Assembly: GCF_028372415.1 (NCBI RefSeq)
Contig: NC_092875.1
Location: forward strand, 407,603,239-407,667,238
Direction of reading: 5' to 3'
Length of the DNA stretch: 64,000 nucleotides
From: Notamacropus eugenii
Lineage: Eukaryota; Chordata; Mammalia; Diprotodontia; Macropodidae
The notes below the pieces were generated by a model. That model saw nothing but the letters and a program-made list of their open reading frames with translations, searched no databases and had not been told where the DNA came from. Positions 10,849 to 22,469 of the stretch are shown here, piece by piece; position 1 is the first letter of the stretch; each line of letters begins with the position of its first letter. The position numbers and the translations under genes are program-made.

Positions 10849-10894
10849 AAAGCACACACATACACGCAAATACAAATAAGAAGGAAAATCTGGC

Positions 10895-12460
10895 CAATCT
10901 TCTGATTTAGGAAAAATAAAATAAAAACAACAAGTAGCAGATTTGTGACTTTTGCCCCTTTCCAATCAGCACAGGATTGAGATTCTCAAGACCTTTCTTG
11001 GGCATGTTCATGCTATAATAATCTCTCCTACCAGAAGAGTTTTCTTGGAATAGTTTTTAGGTATTGGCTCATCAACATGTCTCAGTTTGGGGAGTTTTAG
11101 CTCTGAATGCTTAGCACTTTTCCCCCCTAAGATTCTTGTATTCATCTGTAATTTCTGATATTCAGATGACTCATGCTAGAAACAATGCACAAAGAAGATA
11201 ATCCAAGCCTTGAAAGCAGAATCAGGTTGTACTAATACCGCCATCATGTATGTCAATCTAGAGAGATACTTAGCAAATTCTGGCAGAAAATAACCTACAT
11301 TATATCTTGTTTCTTCCCACTTTTTGTTTGGCTATGAGTCTATAAGCACTGGGAAATAGAAAGATGGAGAAGCTTGCTTAGATTACAGCAGCTCTTCAAA
11401 CTGGTTTAGCTAAAACCTGTCTGTCCATCATCCAAAGAGCCCCATATGTTTTACAGCTAATCTGTTCCTCATTGTTTTATTTTCACTGAATTTGACCAAA
11501 TTTTGTTGACTTTTAGTTACATTTTTGGGAGATTTCATAATGTTATTAAAGGAGGAGATTGGCAAAGTATTTTATTATGCAGATTTACTTTGTCCACTTT
11601 AAATGGAAAATGACTATGAATTTATTCAGGACTTTAATCTATCTCTATTGATATTTATAGATAGAGATAACAATATCTACAAAAGATATAGTTACATAGA
11701 TATAACCAGATCTATTTCTAAATAGAGTGAAATAGATTTAACTCTATCAAATTTAAAATCAGGTATGTTATTCCATTTTCTTGGCCCAACACTAGATGAG
11801 AATACATTTCCAGGCCCCTCTTGTCTTTCTCTCTGTCAGAGGAAGTATAATGAAGCCTGAGAATTAATGAACACCTGCACAACACAATCTCCAAGTACAT
11901 GCGATGCCAAAGAAATACAAGTAGGAAAAGTTGGGCACTGGGTCCTTCAATCACTTTCATCCAATGTTGACCAACTTTCTGTGAAATCATCTAGTCTGTG
12001 TTTTCTACCAAGAGTCTATGCAGTCAATCTTTAGTTTAGGGTAAAATTCAACTCCAGAATTATCATTATATTTGGCAATGTATATACTCCATGTTGATTT
12101 GCACCAGTATTCTTTTGGAAGTGCCTCACAAGGCATTAAAGATGATTGATTAAATTGAAGAGATGAGCAATAAGTCAGTTTCCTTCATTGGTGAAAAAAA
12201 TCATGAAATAACATTAATATATGAAATTTCTACTGAATTATTGAATTTAGAAACATGTAGGATTCATTTTTTTTTAACCTTGCACAGAAATAGAGTAGGT
12301 TTTTTTCCTCCAAAATGATCATATTTTCAACTCTATTTTTTAATTTATGCTTATAACAACAGCTCTTTCAAGAGTGTGGGGATTATTATCTCTCTTTGAC
12401 GGATGAAGAAACAAGTTGTATTGTAAGCTGAATGAGTGTTTAGTCAACCATGAGTTCCAG
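10895..12460. other. unassigned intergenic sequence
   Basis: AT-rich, with a GATA/TATCT-rich patch around 11640-11740. I recognise no gene or repeat family. Confidence 0.4.
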
Positions 12461-12462
12461 AC

Positions 12463-12545
12463 ACACACATGTTATGTAAACACACACACATACATATATG
12501 TGCACATGCACATATAAATGTATATACATATGTAGTACATAATGC
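12463..12545. repeat. imperfect (CA)n / TATG-rich tract
   Basis: ACACACATG, CACACACACATACATATATG and related short alternating purine-pyrimidine units. Confidence 0.75.
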
Positions 12546-13152
12546 AACTGTAAGTATATACTCCTTTCTAAGATATTTCAGGTAAAGATAGAAGTCCTAG
12601 ATAGAAGATACATGCATATATATAAACATACTGTATATATATGTAGCATCAACTCTGGGTCTCCTCTCAGCCCTACTAAGACTACCATGTTGGGTCCCAA
12701 AGTTCATCTGGTTACATCTTCCCTCAGGGTTCTAGGGCTAACTCTGAGAATTTAGGGGTTTATCTATTACTATTGAATATTATTGCTCCCCATACAGTAT
12801 GTTCTCCCAATATTAGTTGACCAATTGACATCTTCCCAATATCAATTAATCAATTAACAGCAAAAGGATATTTACTGAGAATTTATAGCAAGAATCAAAG
12901 TACACCTTCTAAAACTTCTACTCCCTTGGTCCCTGGAAGGAGCAGATATCAATTTAAAGTAGTGATTATGAAACATTTTCCCTATCCTACTGTTGGGGGA
13001 GGGTATTTCCTGGCTCTGGGAGTCCTTTTCTCCCTTTGAGGAGTGTCTAGTAAGTTTGCTTCTGATAGAGTTAGAGCTGATGGACAAGTTATTTTATTGC
13101 TTTCAGGGAGTATCTTTGCTTCCAGGTCTATTTACTGCTGGGCTGGGTCAAG

Positions 13153-13167
13153 AAAGTCCTTCCTCAG
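13153..13167 (+). repeat. left target-site duplication of the L1 insertion
   Basis: AAAGTCCTTCCTCAG, perfectly repeated at 14185-14199. Confidence 0.93.
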
Positions 13168-14184
13168 AAATTAAAGCTATCTATAATCATATGAAAAAAT
13201 GCTCTAAATCACTATTGGTTAGAGAGATGCAAATCAAAACAACTCTGAGGTACCACATCACACCTATAAGATTGGCAAACATGACAGAACAAGAAAATGA
13301 TAAATGCTGGAGAGGATGTGGGAGAGTTGGAACACTAATTCATTGTTGGTGGAGCTGCGAGCGCATCCAACCATTCTGGAGAGCAATTTGGAACTATGCC
13401 CAAAGGGCTACAAAAATGTGCATACCCTTTGACCCAGCAATATCGCTACTAGGACTATATCCCCAAGAGATCATAAAAATGGGAAAGGGTCCCACATGTA
13501 CAAAAATATTTATAGCAGCACTCTATGTAGTTGCCAAAAACTGGAAGTCAAGGGGATGTCCATCAATTGGGGAATGGCTGAATAAATTATGGTATATGAA
13601 TGTAATGGAGTACTATTGTGCCATAAGAAATGATGAACAAGAAGACTTCAGAGAGGCCTGGAAGGACTTATATGACCTGATGCTGAGTGAAAGGAGCAGA
13701 ACCAGGAGAACTTTATGCACAGCAACAACCACAGTGTGTGAGAGTTTTTTCTGGTAGACTTAGATTTTTGTAATAACACAAGAACTCCTGAAAAAAAAAA
13801 AAATCCCAATGGTGGACCTCAAGGCAAAATGCCTTCCACACTCAGAGAGAGAAATATGGAAGTCACTCACATAATGTAGCAGATCATGTTTGTGTATGTG
13901 TATCTGTCTGTGTATCATGTTCTGATTTGTTATACGGATTCTTTCATTTATCTTAGTCTGACTACATAGCATGACTATAGTGAAAATATACTCAATAGGA
14001 AAGTATATGTAGAATCTATACAGAATTGTATGCAGTCGTGGGGAGGGAGGGAGGTAGTGGGGGGTGGGTGGGGAGGGATAAAATCGCAATTGTATGGCAG
14101 TGATTGTTAAACATTAAAAAAATAAAAAAATTTAAAAAAAAAGAATAGATTAAATTTAATAAAGTAGTAACAAAAAAAAAAAAA
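13168..14184 (+). mobile_element. young 5'-truncated L1 (ORF2 C-terminus plus 3' UTR)
   Basis: 1017 bp flanked by a perfect 15 bp duplication. It consists only of the last 195 or so ORF2 codons and the 3' UTR, ending in an A-tract at 14134-14142, 29 bp of extra sequence with AATAAA, and a second A16 tract at 14172-14187. 5' truncation of this kind is typical of L1 target-primed reverse transcription. The reading frame is undamaged to its natural stop, so the insertion is recent. Confidence 0.92.
13170..13757 (+). pseudogene. L1 ORF2p C-terminal fragment
   Basis: Encodes the end of the L1 endonuclease/reverse transcriptase protein, downstream of the RT domain. It carries the C-terminal zinc-knuckle motif C-X3-C-X7-H-X4-C (CWRGCGRVGTLIHCWWSC), followed by PFDPAISLLG and GCPSIGEWLNKLWY, both L1 hallmarks, and stops at 13755-13757. 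The endonuclease and RT domains are absent because of 5' truncation, so it is not functional. The open frame extends upstream to 12993 only by chance, through host DNA. Confidence 0.9.
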
Positions 14185-14199
14185 AAAGTCCTTCCTCAG
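14185..14199 (+). repeat. right target-site duplication of the L1 insertion
   Basis: AAAGTCCTTCCTCAG, identical to 13153-13167 (first bases overlap the A-tail). Confidence 0.93.
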
Positions 14200-14336
14200 G
14201 TCTGAACCCTTACCAGATTCAGCTGCAGATATGGTCGGCAGACTCTGCTATGGATTCCCATGGCTGGGTTTCTTCTGATTTTTGGAATTCACAAAGTCTC
14301 TGAAACTCACTTAGCTAAGATCAAGAAAGAATAACT

Positions 14337-14428
14337 ATGAGAGAGAGAGAGAGAGAGAGAGGGAGGGAGAGGGAGAGGGAGAGGGAGAGGGAGAGGGAGA
14401 GGGAGAGGGAGAGGGAGAGGGAGAGGGA

Positions 14429-14469
<41 letters not shown>

Positions 14470-14486
14470 AGAGGGAGGGAGGGAGG

Positions 14487-14517
<31 letters not shown>

Positions 14518-14534
14518 AGAGGGAGGGAGGGAGG

Positions 14535-14609
<75 letters not shown>
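14337..14609. repeat. long GA-rich array with hexamer and higher-order structure
   Basis: About 270 bp of pure purine on the plus strand. (GA)n is followed by about 12 GGGAGA hexamers (14368-14435), then two near-identical blocks of (GA)n + GAGGGAGGGAGAGGGAGGGA spaced about 50 bp apart, then a long (GA)n. The long open frames it creates on both strands are low-complexity artefacts. Confidence 0.95.
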
Positions 14610-14611
<2 letters not shown>

Positions 14612-14884
14612 GTACCATTTATGGCCCACATAGTTACCAGGTAAGGGGAAGATTCCCTTACCCAGCAGCATTTCTTCTTCTATCTCACTTGATGCCAGGT
14701 AGCGGGAGAGATTTCATCCACTTGAGCCATTTGTATGTTTACTTTGTCCTGGGTCAGCAACTAATTAAAGATTTTTGGTCATCATGATACATGCACATGT
14801 TCTGAGAACTGGGACTTCAGTGGCTAGTATCCACTTCTCTCCTTTAATATGGATATTTATGCGATACTTTTGCTTCCATTTAAG

Positions 14885-15075
14885 TGTTTATTAGAGTATC
14901 ATAGGATCATGGATTTAGAGCTGAAAAGGGCCATAGAAATCACGAAGTTTAATTCACTCATTTTACAGATGAGGAAACTGAGGCTCTGAAAGGTTAAACA
15001 ATTTGCTCACGATCACACGGACAGTAAGTGCCTGAGGTGGGATTTGAACATAAGTCTTTCTGTCTCCAAGAACAG
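14885..15075 (-). repeat. MIR-type SINE
   Basis: 'tagagctgaaaagggccatag...cattttacagatgaggaaac...tgaggctctgaaaggttaaac...gatcacacggacagtaagtg', an antisense MIR pattern. Confidence 0.8.
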
Positions 15076-15084
15076 TGATTCATT

Positions 15085-15160
15085 TACATGTGTGTATATG
15101 TATACATGTATGTATATGTGTATGTATGTTGTATGTATATGTTAATATATGTATATAGCA
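15085..15160. repeat. TATG-type microsatellite
   Basis: Imperfect GTATGTATATGTGTATGTATG units. Confidence 0.85.
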
Positions 15161-15164
15161 GCCA

Positions 15165-15885
15165 AGTGGCAGGACGAATGGTGTTCTGGACTTGGAGTAA
15201 GGAAGATCTGGGGAAAAAAATTCTACATATAGACTGTGATGACAAATGGGGTGAGATTTAGCTAAATCAGAGAAAACATAACTTATTCTTATAGCTTGTC
15301 CTGGAAAATTCTCAAGGAAGCATGTTGGTTGACATTAGTGCATTGTTTGATTTTCCCTTTGGATGGATGTGGTCATAAATACTAGCATTGGTTATTATTT
15401 TCGTTGTCCAGGATTCAGAAAAGGGGGCTGTGAAATCTGATAAACCCGCCATCCCTTCTCATTTCTGGGTGTTGGTTTCTGTTCTGTTGAGTCTACTGCA
15501 TTAGCAGCTTTGTTTAGCTTGGATTGACCCTGTGGCAGCTGTGCCGGGCTTTACAAGTGAACGGACAAGGCCAGCGCTGGCTGGGGATGGGCTTCAGAAG
15601 GAGTGTGGCTGACTGCTTTGCTTTGGTATCTTCTGTTTAGTTTTTCCCCTTAACTACTTAGAAGTATTTATTTTGTTCACAATGAATGGTGCTTCATCCC
15701 TCCTTTTCTTTACTCTCACCATACTTTTGAAAGTACTGGAAGTGCTCTTGTGTTCTTGGGTAAACCCTAATTCCAAAAGGTCTCCAAGAGCCACTGGGGC
15801 ATATCTTCTAAGAACTCTTTGACTGGCTTTGTTGGCAGCCAAGTCACTAGCTTCATAAGGCTCCATCAAGCAGCACAAGATTAGA
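15165..15885. other. unassigned intergenic sequence
   Basis: No recognised family. An unbroken minus-strand frame at 15654-15878 (74 codons) is not recognised and has no supporting context. 15540-15610 is relatively GC-rich. Confidence 0.4.
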
Positions 15886-15887
15886 AA

Positions 15888-16010
15888 TCAATTGATCGAA
15901 CAATCCACAGGCACTTACTTTGTGTCAGGTACTGAACTAAGTGTAGGAGACATGGAGACAAAAATTATAAAAGTTCCTGCTCCTAAGGAGATAACATTTG
16001 GGCTGATGGT
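15888..16010 (+). repeat. interspersed repeat family E, 5' part
   Basis: 'aggcacttactttgtgtcag..ctgaactaagtgtaggagac...gttcctgctcctaagg', the same opening as the copies at 16205, 53650 and 62265. I cannot assign the class. Confidence 0.55.
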
Positions 16011-16204
16011 GGTAAGAAACAAAAGGAAGACTTTTCAGATTCTCTCTGCCTGTTCTTCCAGTTTTCCCCTTCTTCATTTGGGGTTTTCTTCAATATTCCT
16101 TTTGGTTTTTGAGGACTCCTTGCTTTGAGTATCCTTACCTAGGCATACCTTCCCGAAGCTCCTCTCTTTCATGAGGAATTTTGCCCAGTTTTCCACTCTC
16201 ATGG

Positions 16205-16385
16205 GGCTCTGCTTTTTACTAATCAATCAATCAACAGCAATTTGTTAAGTACCTACTGAGTGCCAGGCACTGTGCTGAGGGAGCACTAAAATAGAACAAA
16301 ACAGTACCTCACCTCAAGGGGCCTCCATCCTATTAGGGGCATACAGCATGTATTTATATAATTATATGCAAAATATATACTGAGT
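16205..16385 (+). repeat. interspersed repeat family E, 5' part
   Basis: 'gttaagtacctactgagtgcc', 'aggcactgtgctgaggg', then 'cctcacctcaaggggcctcc'. Same family as 53650-54350 and 62265-63415. Confidence 0.6.
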
Positions 16386-16589
16386 TCCAGTTTAGAAAAT
16401 CTGATAAACTTTTCTATTCTGAGGAGTTGGTGGGTAGGATAGTGGGAAGCATTAACTTATTACACTCCCTAGATATCACATGTGTAAGTACTTTAGCAAA
16501 TATTCTGTTGCCTTTTGAAAACAGAACATTCCTTAATCCAAAGAAATGACTCAAATGGTGGGAATTCCAGGCACTCTGGCAGACAAGTA

Positions 16590-16800
16590 GGAGGACTCAT
16601 AGGATTTCAGACTGAAAGTAACATTCACCATCATCTAGCCCACTTTCTTCATTTTTTTATCAGATGAGGAAAACTGAGTCTATCTAGAAGGCTAGTTGGT
16701 TTGGCCAAAGCCACACAGGTCGTAGTAACAGCAGAGATAACATTTGAAACCAATCCTGACTCTGAACCCAAGGTTCTATTTACTACATCATGCTTCCTTG
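16590..16800 (-). repeat. MIR-type SINE
   Basis: 'catcatctagcccac...cagatgaggaaaactgagtc...gccaaagccacacaggtcg...ttgaaaccaatcctgactct', an antisense MIR pattern. Confidence 0.75.
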
Positions 16801-17399
16801 GGTAGATAAGACTGGTAGGTCCCTACTCAAATCTCAGCATAGAGGCTGGGGACTACTTAGAGGCCAGAACCAATTATTTTGTCCCTTTACCTTATTAAAA
16901 TAAAAAAGACCCAGACTTCTGTTCAACAATATAACAGATCTGAGTTTCTTGTTCTCTTTGTTCTAAATCATTATAATAAATGCCTTCTATACTTTCTAAA
17001 GGGCTGGCCTGAGTCACCCCAAGGCCAGATTAGAATACCAGGCTGCCCACTGGTAGTGTGTATCCCTGGGATGTAGGAAACTTTTGGATGTGGAATGGAG
17101 GAGTCCCAAATCATGCAGACTGCTCGTGGAACAGAGCACTTTTGTGAACCAACTTATCTTTTATTCCTCCAGTCATATCTTTTTGCACTTGGTTATATTA
17201 GGGAGACAAGATACACAGAGAGATACATTGATGTCCCCCCACAGCCCGCTCCCTGACAAATTGGCTAAAACATAGTGCCAAAGCTGGGAAATTGTGCTGT
17301 TGACAACTATACCTGAAACAGCAAAGCCAGGAAGGAAGATTAGACAGTTAGAGAACAATGACCTAAAATCCATCTTTAATTTTCTGACTCAAAATAATT

Positions 17400-19330
17400 T
17401 TCATGCTAAGCCTGAAAATATCTTAGGAACTGTTATCCCTATGGAGAGCAGGAAAGCACAACTGGTTATATGAAGAGACTTTACAAATAGCTGAGCATAG
17501 AAGGAAAGCAAAAGGTAAAGGAGAAAGGGAAAGATAGACCCAGCTGAATGCAGAATTCCAGAGAACAGCAAGGAGAGAGAAGTTTTCTTAAATGAGCACT
17601 GCAAAGAAATAGAAGAAAGCAACAGAATGGGAAAGACAACTTCAAGAAAATTAGAGCTATCCAGGGGACATTTTGGGCAAAAAAAAACCTGAAGGGACTT
17701 GGAAACAAGAGATTTAGAAGACAGTGGAAAGAATACACAAAAAATTGATACAAAAATACATCTTAATATCACCTATAATCTTGATGATGTGGTTACTGAT
17801 CTAGAGCCAGACATCCTGGAGAATGAAGTCAAGTGGGCCTTAGGAAGCATTGCTAACAATAAAGCTAGTGGGTGATGGAATCCCAGCTGAGCTATTTAAA
17901 ATTCTAAAAGATGATGCTGTTAAAGAGCTGCACTCAATATATCAGCAAGTCTGGAAAACTCAACAGTGGTCACTGAATTGGAAGAGATAAATTGACATCC
18001 CCAGTCCTAAAGAAGGCCAGTGCCAAGGGATGTTCAAAATACTGAACAATTGCACTCACTTCACTCACCTGCAAGGTTGTGCTTAAGATCCAGCAAGCTA
18101 AACTTCAGCAGTATGGGAGCTGAGAATTACTACAAGAACAGACTGGTGTTCAAAGAGGCAGAGGAAATAGAGACCAAATTGCCAACACTGCTGGATTATG
18201 GAAAAAGCAAGAAAACTCCAGAAAAACATCTACTTCTGCTTCCATGACTACACTACAGCCTTTGACTGTGTGGATCACAACAAAATGTGGCAAGTTCTCA
18301 AAGAGATGAGAGTATCCTACCATCTTACTTGTCTCCCAAGGAAGCTGTATGAGGCCCAAGAAGCAACAATTAGAAACAAACAAGAAACAGCTGATTGGTT
18401 TAAGATTGGAAAAGAAATATGAGGCTGTATATTGTCACCTTATTTATTTCACTTATATGCAAAGTACATCGTGAAAAATGCTAGGATGGATGAATCAAAA
18501 GCCAGAATTAAGAATGCTGGAAGAAATGTCAATAATAGAAGATATGCAGATGATCCACTTTCATGTCAGAAAGGGAAGAGGAATTAAGAAGCCTCTTGAT
18601 GAGTGAAAGAGGAGGGTGTCAAAGATAACTTGAAGCTTAACATAAAACAACAACAGCTAAGATCTTGGCAATGGGTCCCCTCACTTCCTGGCAAATAGAG
18701 GAAGAAGAAATGGAAGCAAGGTCAGATTTTATATTCTTGGGCTCAAAGATCACTGCAGTTGGAGACTGCAACCACGAAATTAGAAGATGCTTGCTCCTTG
18801 GAATGAAAGCTATGACAAATCTGGATGCATACTAAAAAGCAGAGATATCACTTTGCTGACAAAAGTCCACAGAGTCCAAGCTATGGTTTTTCCAGTAGCA
18901 ATGTATGGCAGTGAGAGTTGGACTATAAGAAAGCTGAGTGCCACAGAATTGATGGCTTCGAATTGTGGTGCTGGAGAAGAATTTTGAGAGTCCCTAGGAT
19001 GTCAAGGAGATCAATCAGTCAATATTTAAAGAAATCAATTCAGACTACTCACTGGAAGGAAAAATACCAAAGCTGAAGCTTAAATACTTTGGCCATATGA
19101 TGAGAAGATGGGACTCATTGGAGAAGAGCCGAATGTTGGAAAAGAATGAAAGCAAAAGGAGAAGAGAACAGAAGAGGATAAGATGGATAGATAGTGTCAT
19201 GGGAACAATGAACATGTACTTGGACAGACTTTGAAAGAGAGTGGAGGATAGAAGGGAAGGTTGAGCTAAGAAGGTTCATGGGATCAAGAAGTCAGATACA
19301 ATTGAAAACAACTCAACATCACCAAGAAAG
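17400..19330 (+). mobile_element. degenerate BovB-like RTE LINE (5'-truncated)
   Basis: Non-LTR reverse transcriptase relic split by frameshifts. Landmarks in order: IANNKASG (about 17850); GIPAELFK.LKDDAVK (17877-17925); DYTTAFDCVDHNKMW (18246-18290), the RT domain; LYEAQEATIRN..TADWFKIGK (18345-18415); GCILSPYLFHLYAKYI (18422-18470); RRYADDP (18538-18560), the catalytic YADD box; ILKSRDITLLTKVHRVQAMVFPVAMYGSESWTIRK split over 18826-18930; and a C-terminal YFGHMMRR...SLEK (19087-19125). It ends in GATCAAGAAGTCAGATACAA, the BovB/RTE 3' end. Several stops and frame changes show it is long dead. Confidence 0.88.
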
Positions 19331-19334
19331 GACT

Positions 19335-20250
19335 ATAAGATGGTGAGGAGATGGTCCATTCTAGACAGAGGAGATGCAAATGCACAGAGATGGAAGATAG
19401 GAAGTCATTTATGGAGAAAACTAATAAGCTAGAGAGCATATAAAGAGGGGTAATATGAAAAAATATGAAAAAGAATAAAAAGAAAATAGGAAAGGAGTTA
19501 GATTGTTAAATACCCTCCTTCTTATTATATGAGGATTTTGAATTGCTTTAGAGGTATTTCAATATGAAGTAGATAAGAATTGAAGAGAGGGAAGAAATAA
19601 AATTTTCAGATCTGGGAAACTGGGTGAATGGCAGTGCCAAAGACAGGAGTAATTTGGCAGAAACAGAAAGCAGACAGAGGAATAGGTTTAGAGGGTATTA
19701 AAAAAAGTACAAAGGAAGTATAAATAAGTAATTATAGTTCCGTACTCCTTTAGGACCTGTGAGATTCCTCAATGAAAATGATGGAATTATAGGGCAACTA
19801 GACACTGGATGGCTGAGAGATTAACTATGCCCTTGGTGGCCCTTAAAAAGCAAGCATGCTGCTCTGGAGTCTGTCAAGAGAGAAGGAGTTGCCAGGAGAA
19901 AGAATTATGACTAGTAGTTGACAAGAGAGTTGGCTACAGAAGAACCTAGCTCTTCAGAGGAAACATTATTTTTCTTTTTAAAATAGTTTTTATTTATATT
20001 TTAGTTCCTATATCATCTATATTCCCTACCTTATCTCTCTCCATTCTCCCACAGAGCTATCTCTTATAACACAGTATGAAAAAAAAAAAAGAGGAGAAGA
20101 ATTCCATTCTGCAAAACTAGACAACATATCAAAAAAGTCTGATGTCATATGCCCTGCTTTTCACCTCTGGTCCCCCAGCTCTGCAAAGAAGCAGGGTAGG
20201 GGGAGTCTTCTCACATCTCTTCTTTGGGTCTTACTAATAAACTTTTTATT
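19335..20250. other. unassigned purine-rich sequence
   Basis: GAGA/AAGA-rich stretch with no recognisable gene. Resemblances to known families are too weak to call. Confidence 0.35.
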
Positions 20251-20254
20251 GCCA

Positions 20255-21175
20255 AATCCAAGAGTCTTTTCTCAGTCCTCATCCTTCTTGACTTCTCTGC
20301 AAACTTTGACGCTGTTGATGTCCCTTTCTCCTTGATACTCTCTCTTTTCTCTAGGTTTACATGACACCTTTCTTTCCTAGTTGTCCTCTCTATTCTACCA
20401 ATTCTTTTCAGTCTCCTTTGGCAGACCCTTATCCAGGTCATGACCATTAACTATGAGTGTACTCTTCTCTTTTCTTTCTATACTATTCCATTTGGTGATT
20501 TCATCAGCTCCCATAGATTCAAATATCATCTCTATGCTGAGGATTTTCAAATTTACTTACCCAGCCCTAACCTTTCTGCTGATCTCCAGTCTTGCATCTC
20601 CAACTGCCTAGTGGGCTTATCAGATTGGAGGTCCTGTATTCATCTTGTGCTTGTCTGTGACTAAATTCATTATCTTTTCCCCAAAACCCTCCCCTCTTCT
20701 TAACTTCCCTATTCCTGTTGAGTAATATTCCCCCAATCACCCAGGCTTGAAACCTATGTGTATTCCTCACTCTCTCTCCCTCCCCCTGCCTGATCTGTCA
20801 CCAGGTCTTGTTGGTTTTATGTTCATATTATCTCTCATAAACTCTTCCTTCTCTTGTCTGACCCAGCCACCACCACCCTGGTACAGCCTCTCATCACTTC
20901 ACACCTGTACTATTACAATAGTTTGTTTGTTGATCTCCCTGTAATAAGTCTCATGATCTACTTGACTCAAAGTGTGTCAAAACCACACGTCAGGCTATGT
21001 CACCCCCATTAATCATCACATTTGAGGTGACTTCCTGTTTCCTGTAAGGTCGTACCTCTATATGGCATTCAAAGTCCTTCTTAACCTTCCCTCATCCCCT
21101 GTATTTCCCCCATGTACTCTGTGATCCAGTGACACTGTCCTCATTGCTCATTTTCAAATGTGATAATCTATCCCT
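20255..21175 (+). repeat. L2 LINE, reverse transcriptase region to 3' end
   Basis: Frames keep L2 RT landmarks: LLDFSANFDAVD (about 20288-20325, matching the LLDLSAAFDTVD pattern) and YAEDFQIYLPSPN at 20535-20575, a decayed YADDTQLYLP catalytic box. The 3' end follows at 20990-21170 ('ttccctcatcccctgtattt'). An ancient mammalian LINE. Confidence 0.8.
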
Positions 21176-21177
21176 CA

Positions 21178-21400
21178 ATTAGGTGAAACTAGGAGGTGCA
21201 GTGAATGAATGTAGAGGAATAGGGTCTGGAGTTAAGAAGACTAAATTCAAATTTGACCTCAGACACTTAGTAGCTATATGATCCTGGACAAGCCACTTAA
21301 CCCCTATTTGCCTCAGTTTCCTCATCTGCAAATTATACATAATAAAAGTGTTGTAAAAATCACATGAGATATAATTATAAAACAGCACAATTCCTGGTAA
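21178..21400 (+). repeat. MIR-like SINE
   Basis: 'ctaggaggtgcagtgaatga...ggagttaagaagactaaatt...agctatatgatcctggacaagccactta...ctcagtttcctcatctgc'. Confidence 0.75.
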
Positions 21401-21404
21401 GTTG

Positions 21405-21660
21405 TCGCTGTTGTTGTTCAAACTTTGTTTTTTGAAGGAAACTAATAACATCACAGGGAGATGTCTTCAAATCATGTGTAAATTGGATTTTGAGGTGGTT
21501 GCACCAAGTCATCAGCCTCATTCTTCGTTTCCAGTCATTGAATTCCAGTGGCAAGAGAGAAGTCAAGAAGACAGGCGAAGGCTGGCGATGCAGTGAATGC
21601 CCTTGGCATCTTCAATGTCTGACCAAGCTCTGAGCGCTCCAACAAATTGTTCTCATTCTC
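21405..21660 (-). repeat. marsupial SINE family C (related to B)
   Basis: 'aacatcacagggagatgtct...gtcatcagcctcattcttcg...ccagtggcaagagagaagtc...gaccaagctctgagcgctcc'. It is the reverse complement of the copy at 37925-38178. Confidence 0.65.
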
Positions 21661-22469
21661 CCATTCCACCAAGGGAAGTCTTCACATGCTTGAGGTAGAC
21701 ATCCCCCTAACTCACTGATCAAGTTTCAGGTCTGTTGGTTACCTTTACCCTGATTTAGCCCATCTACTAAGATGGTTTACTGGGCTGTGGCTACTGCTGC
21801 GCTTGTTACAGCTTCTTGGAGCCACAGAGGAGAGTTGGATGAGAGGGACACAGGTGGATGAGAAGCTCTGAAAAGGGCTTGGCAAGCCCCTATACCAGAG
21901 GTGCTAGTGCTCCCTGATTACCCCATATACTGCTTGCATATAGTCGATATTATTTAAATATTTGCAATTATCATTATCATTTTTCCTCATAATAACTCTG
22001 TGAGGTGGATGATACAAGTATTATCTTCTCCATTTTACATAAGGCTGATCTTTCTTGAAGCAATTTTCTGGGCATTACAGAGTTTGCAACTCTATCTTGC
22101 TATCTCAGGGACACTTTGGACAGGAGAGTGCCAAGTCTGGAATTCCTTTTATCCTTTGAGCCGTTTAGTGTTTTACTTAATGAGTACTTCCTAAGTATAT
22201 TTACAAACCCAGCTCTTACCAGCATGTTGTCCAGAAGTGATGGTGCACACACACATGCACTACCTACTGTTAGAGATTTAATAGGAGATTTCCTGTTCAG
22301 TCTGGAGCTAGGGGAGAGGAGGAGCTGGGGGGTGGGAGGGAAGTGAGCTAGGAGGAAAGGGAGGGAGGATTCTTACTTAGGCTTTGTAGCCCTGATGTCT
22401 TATCAACTCTGATCAATGCAATAAACATTCATGATTCCAGAGGACCCATGAACAAGCACTCCTAGAAGA

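Noticed and set aside
12993-13169. N-terminal extension of the L1 ORF2 fragment
   Set aside because: Lies outside the target-site duplication, so it is host DNA that happens to be open in the same frame.
14307-14671. Several overlapping open frames of about 100 codons with Ser-Leu, Arg-Glu or Pro repeats
   Set aside because: They are six-frame readings of the GA-rich array, with no complex sequence or coding signal.
15654-15878. 74-codon minus-strand open frame with fairly complex composition
   Set aside because: I recognise no family, promoter or splice context. A protein search giving a hit in other mammals would be needed to call it.
18246-18422. Reverse transcriptase-like open frame as a possible host or retroviral gene
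   Set aside because: The motif order and 3' end match a BovB-like RTE LINE with frameshifts. No LTRs, gag or env-like sequence is present.
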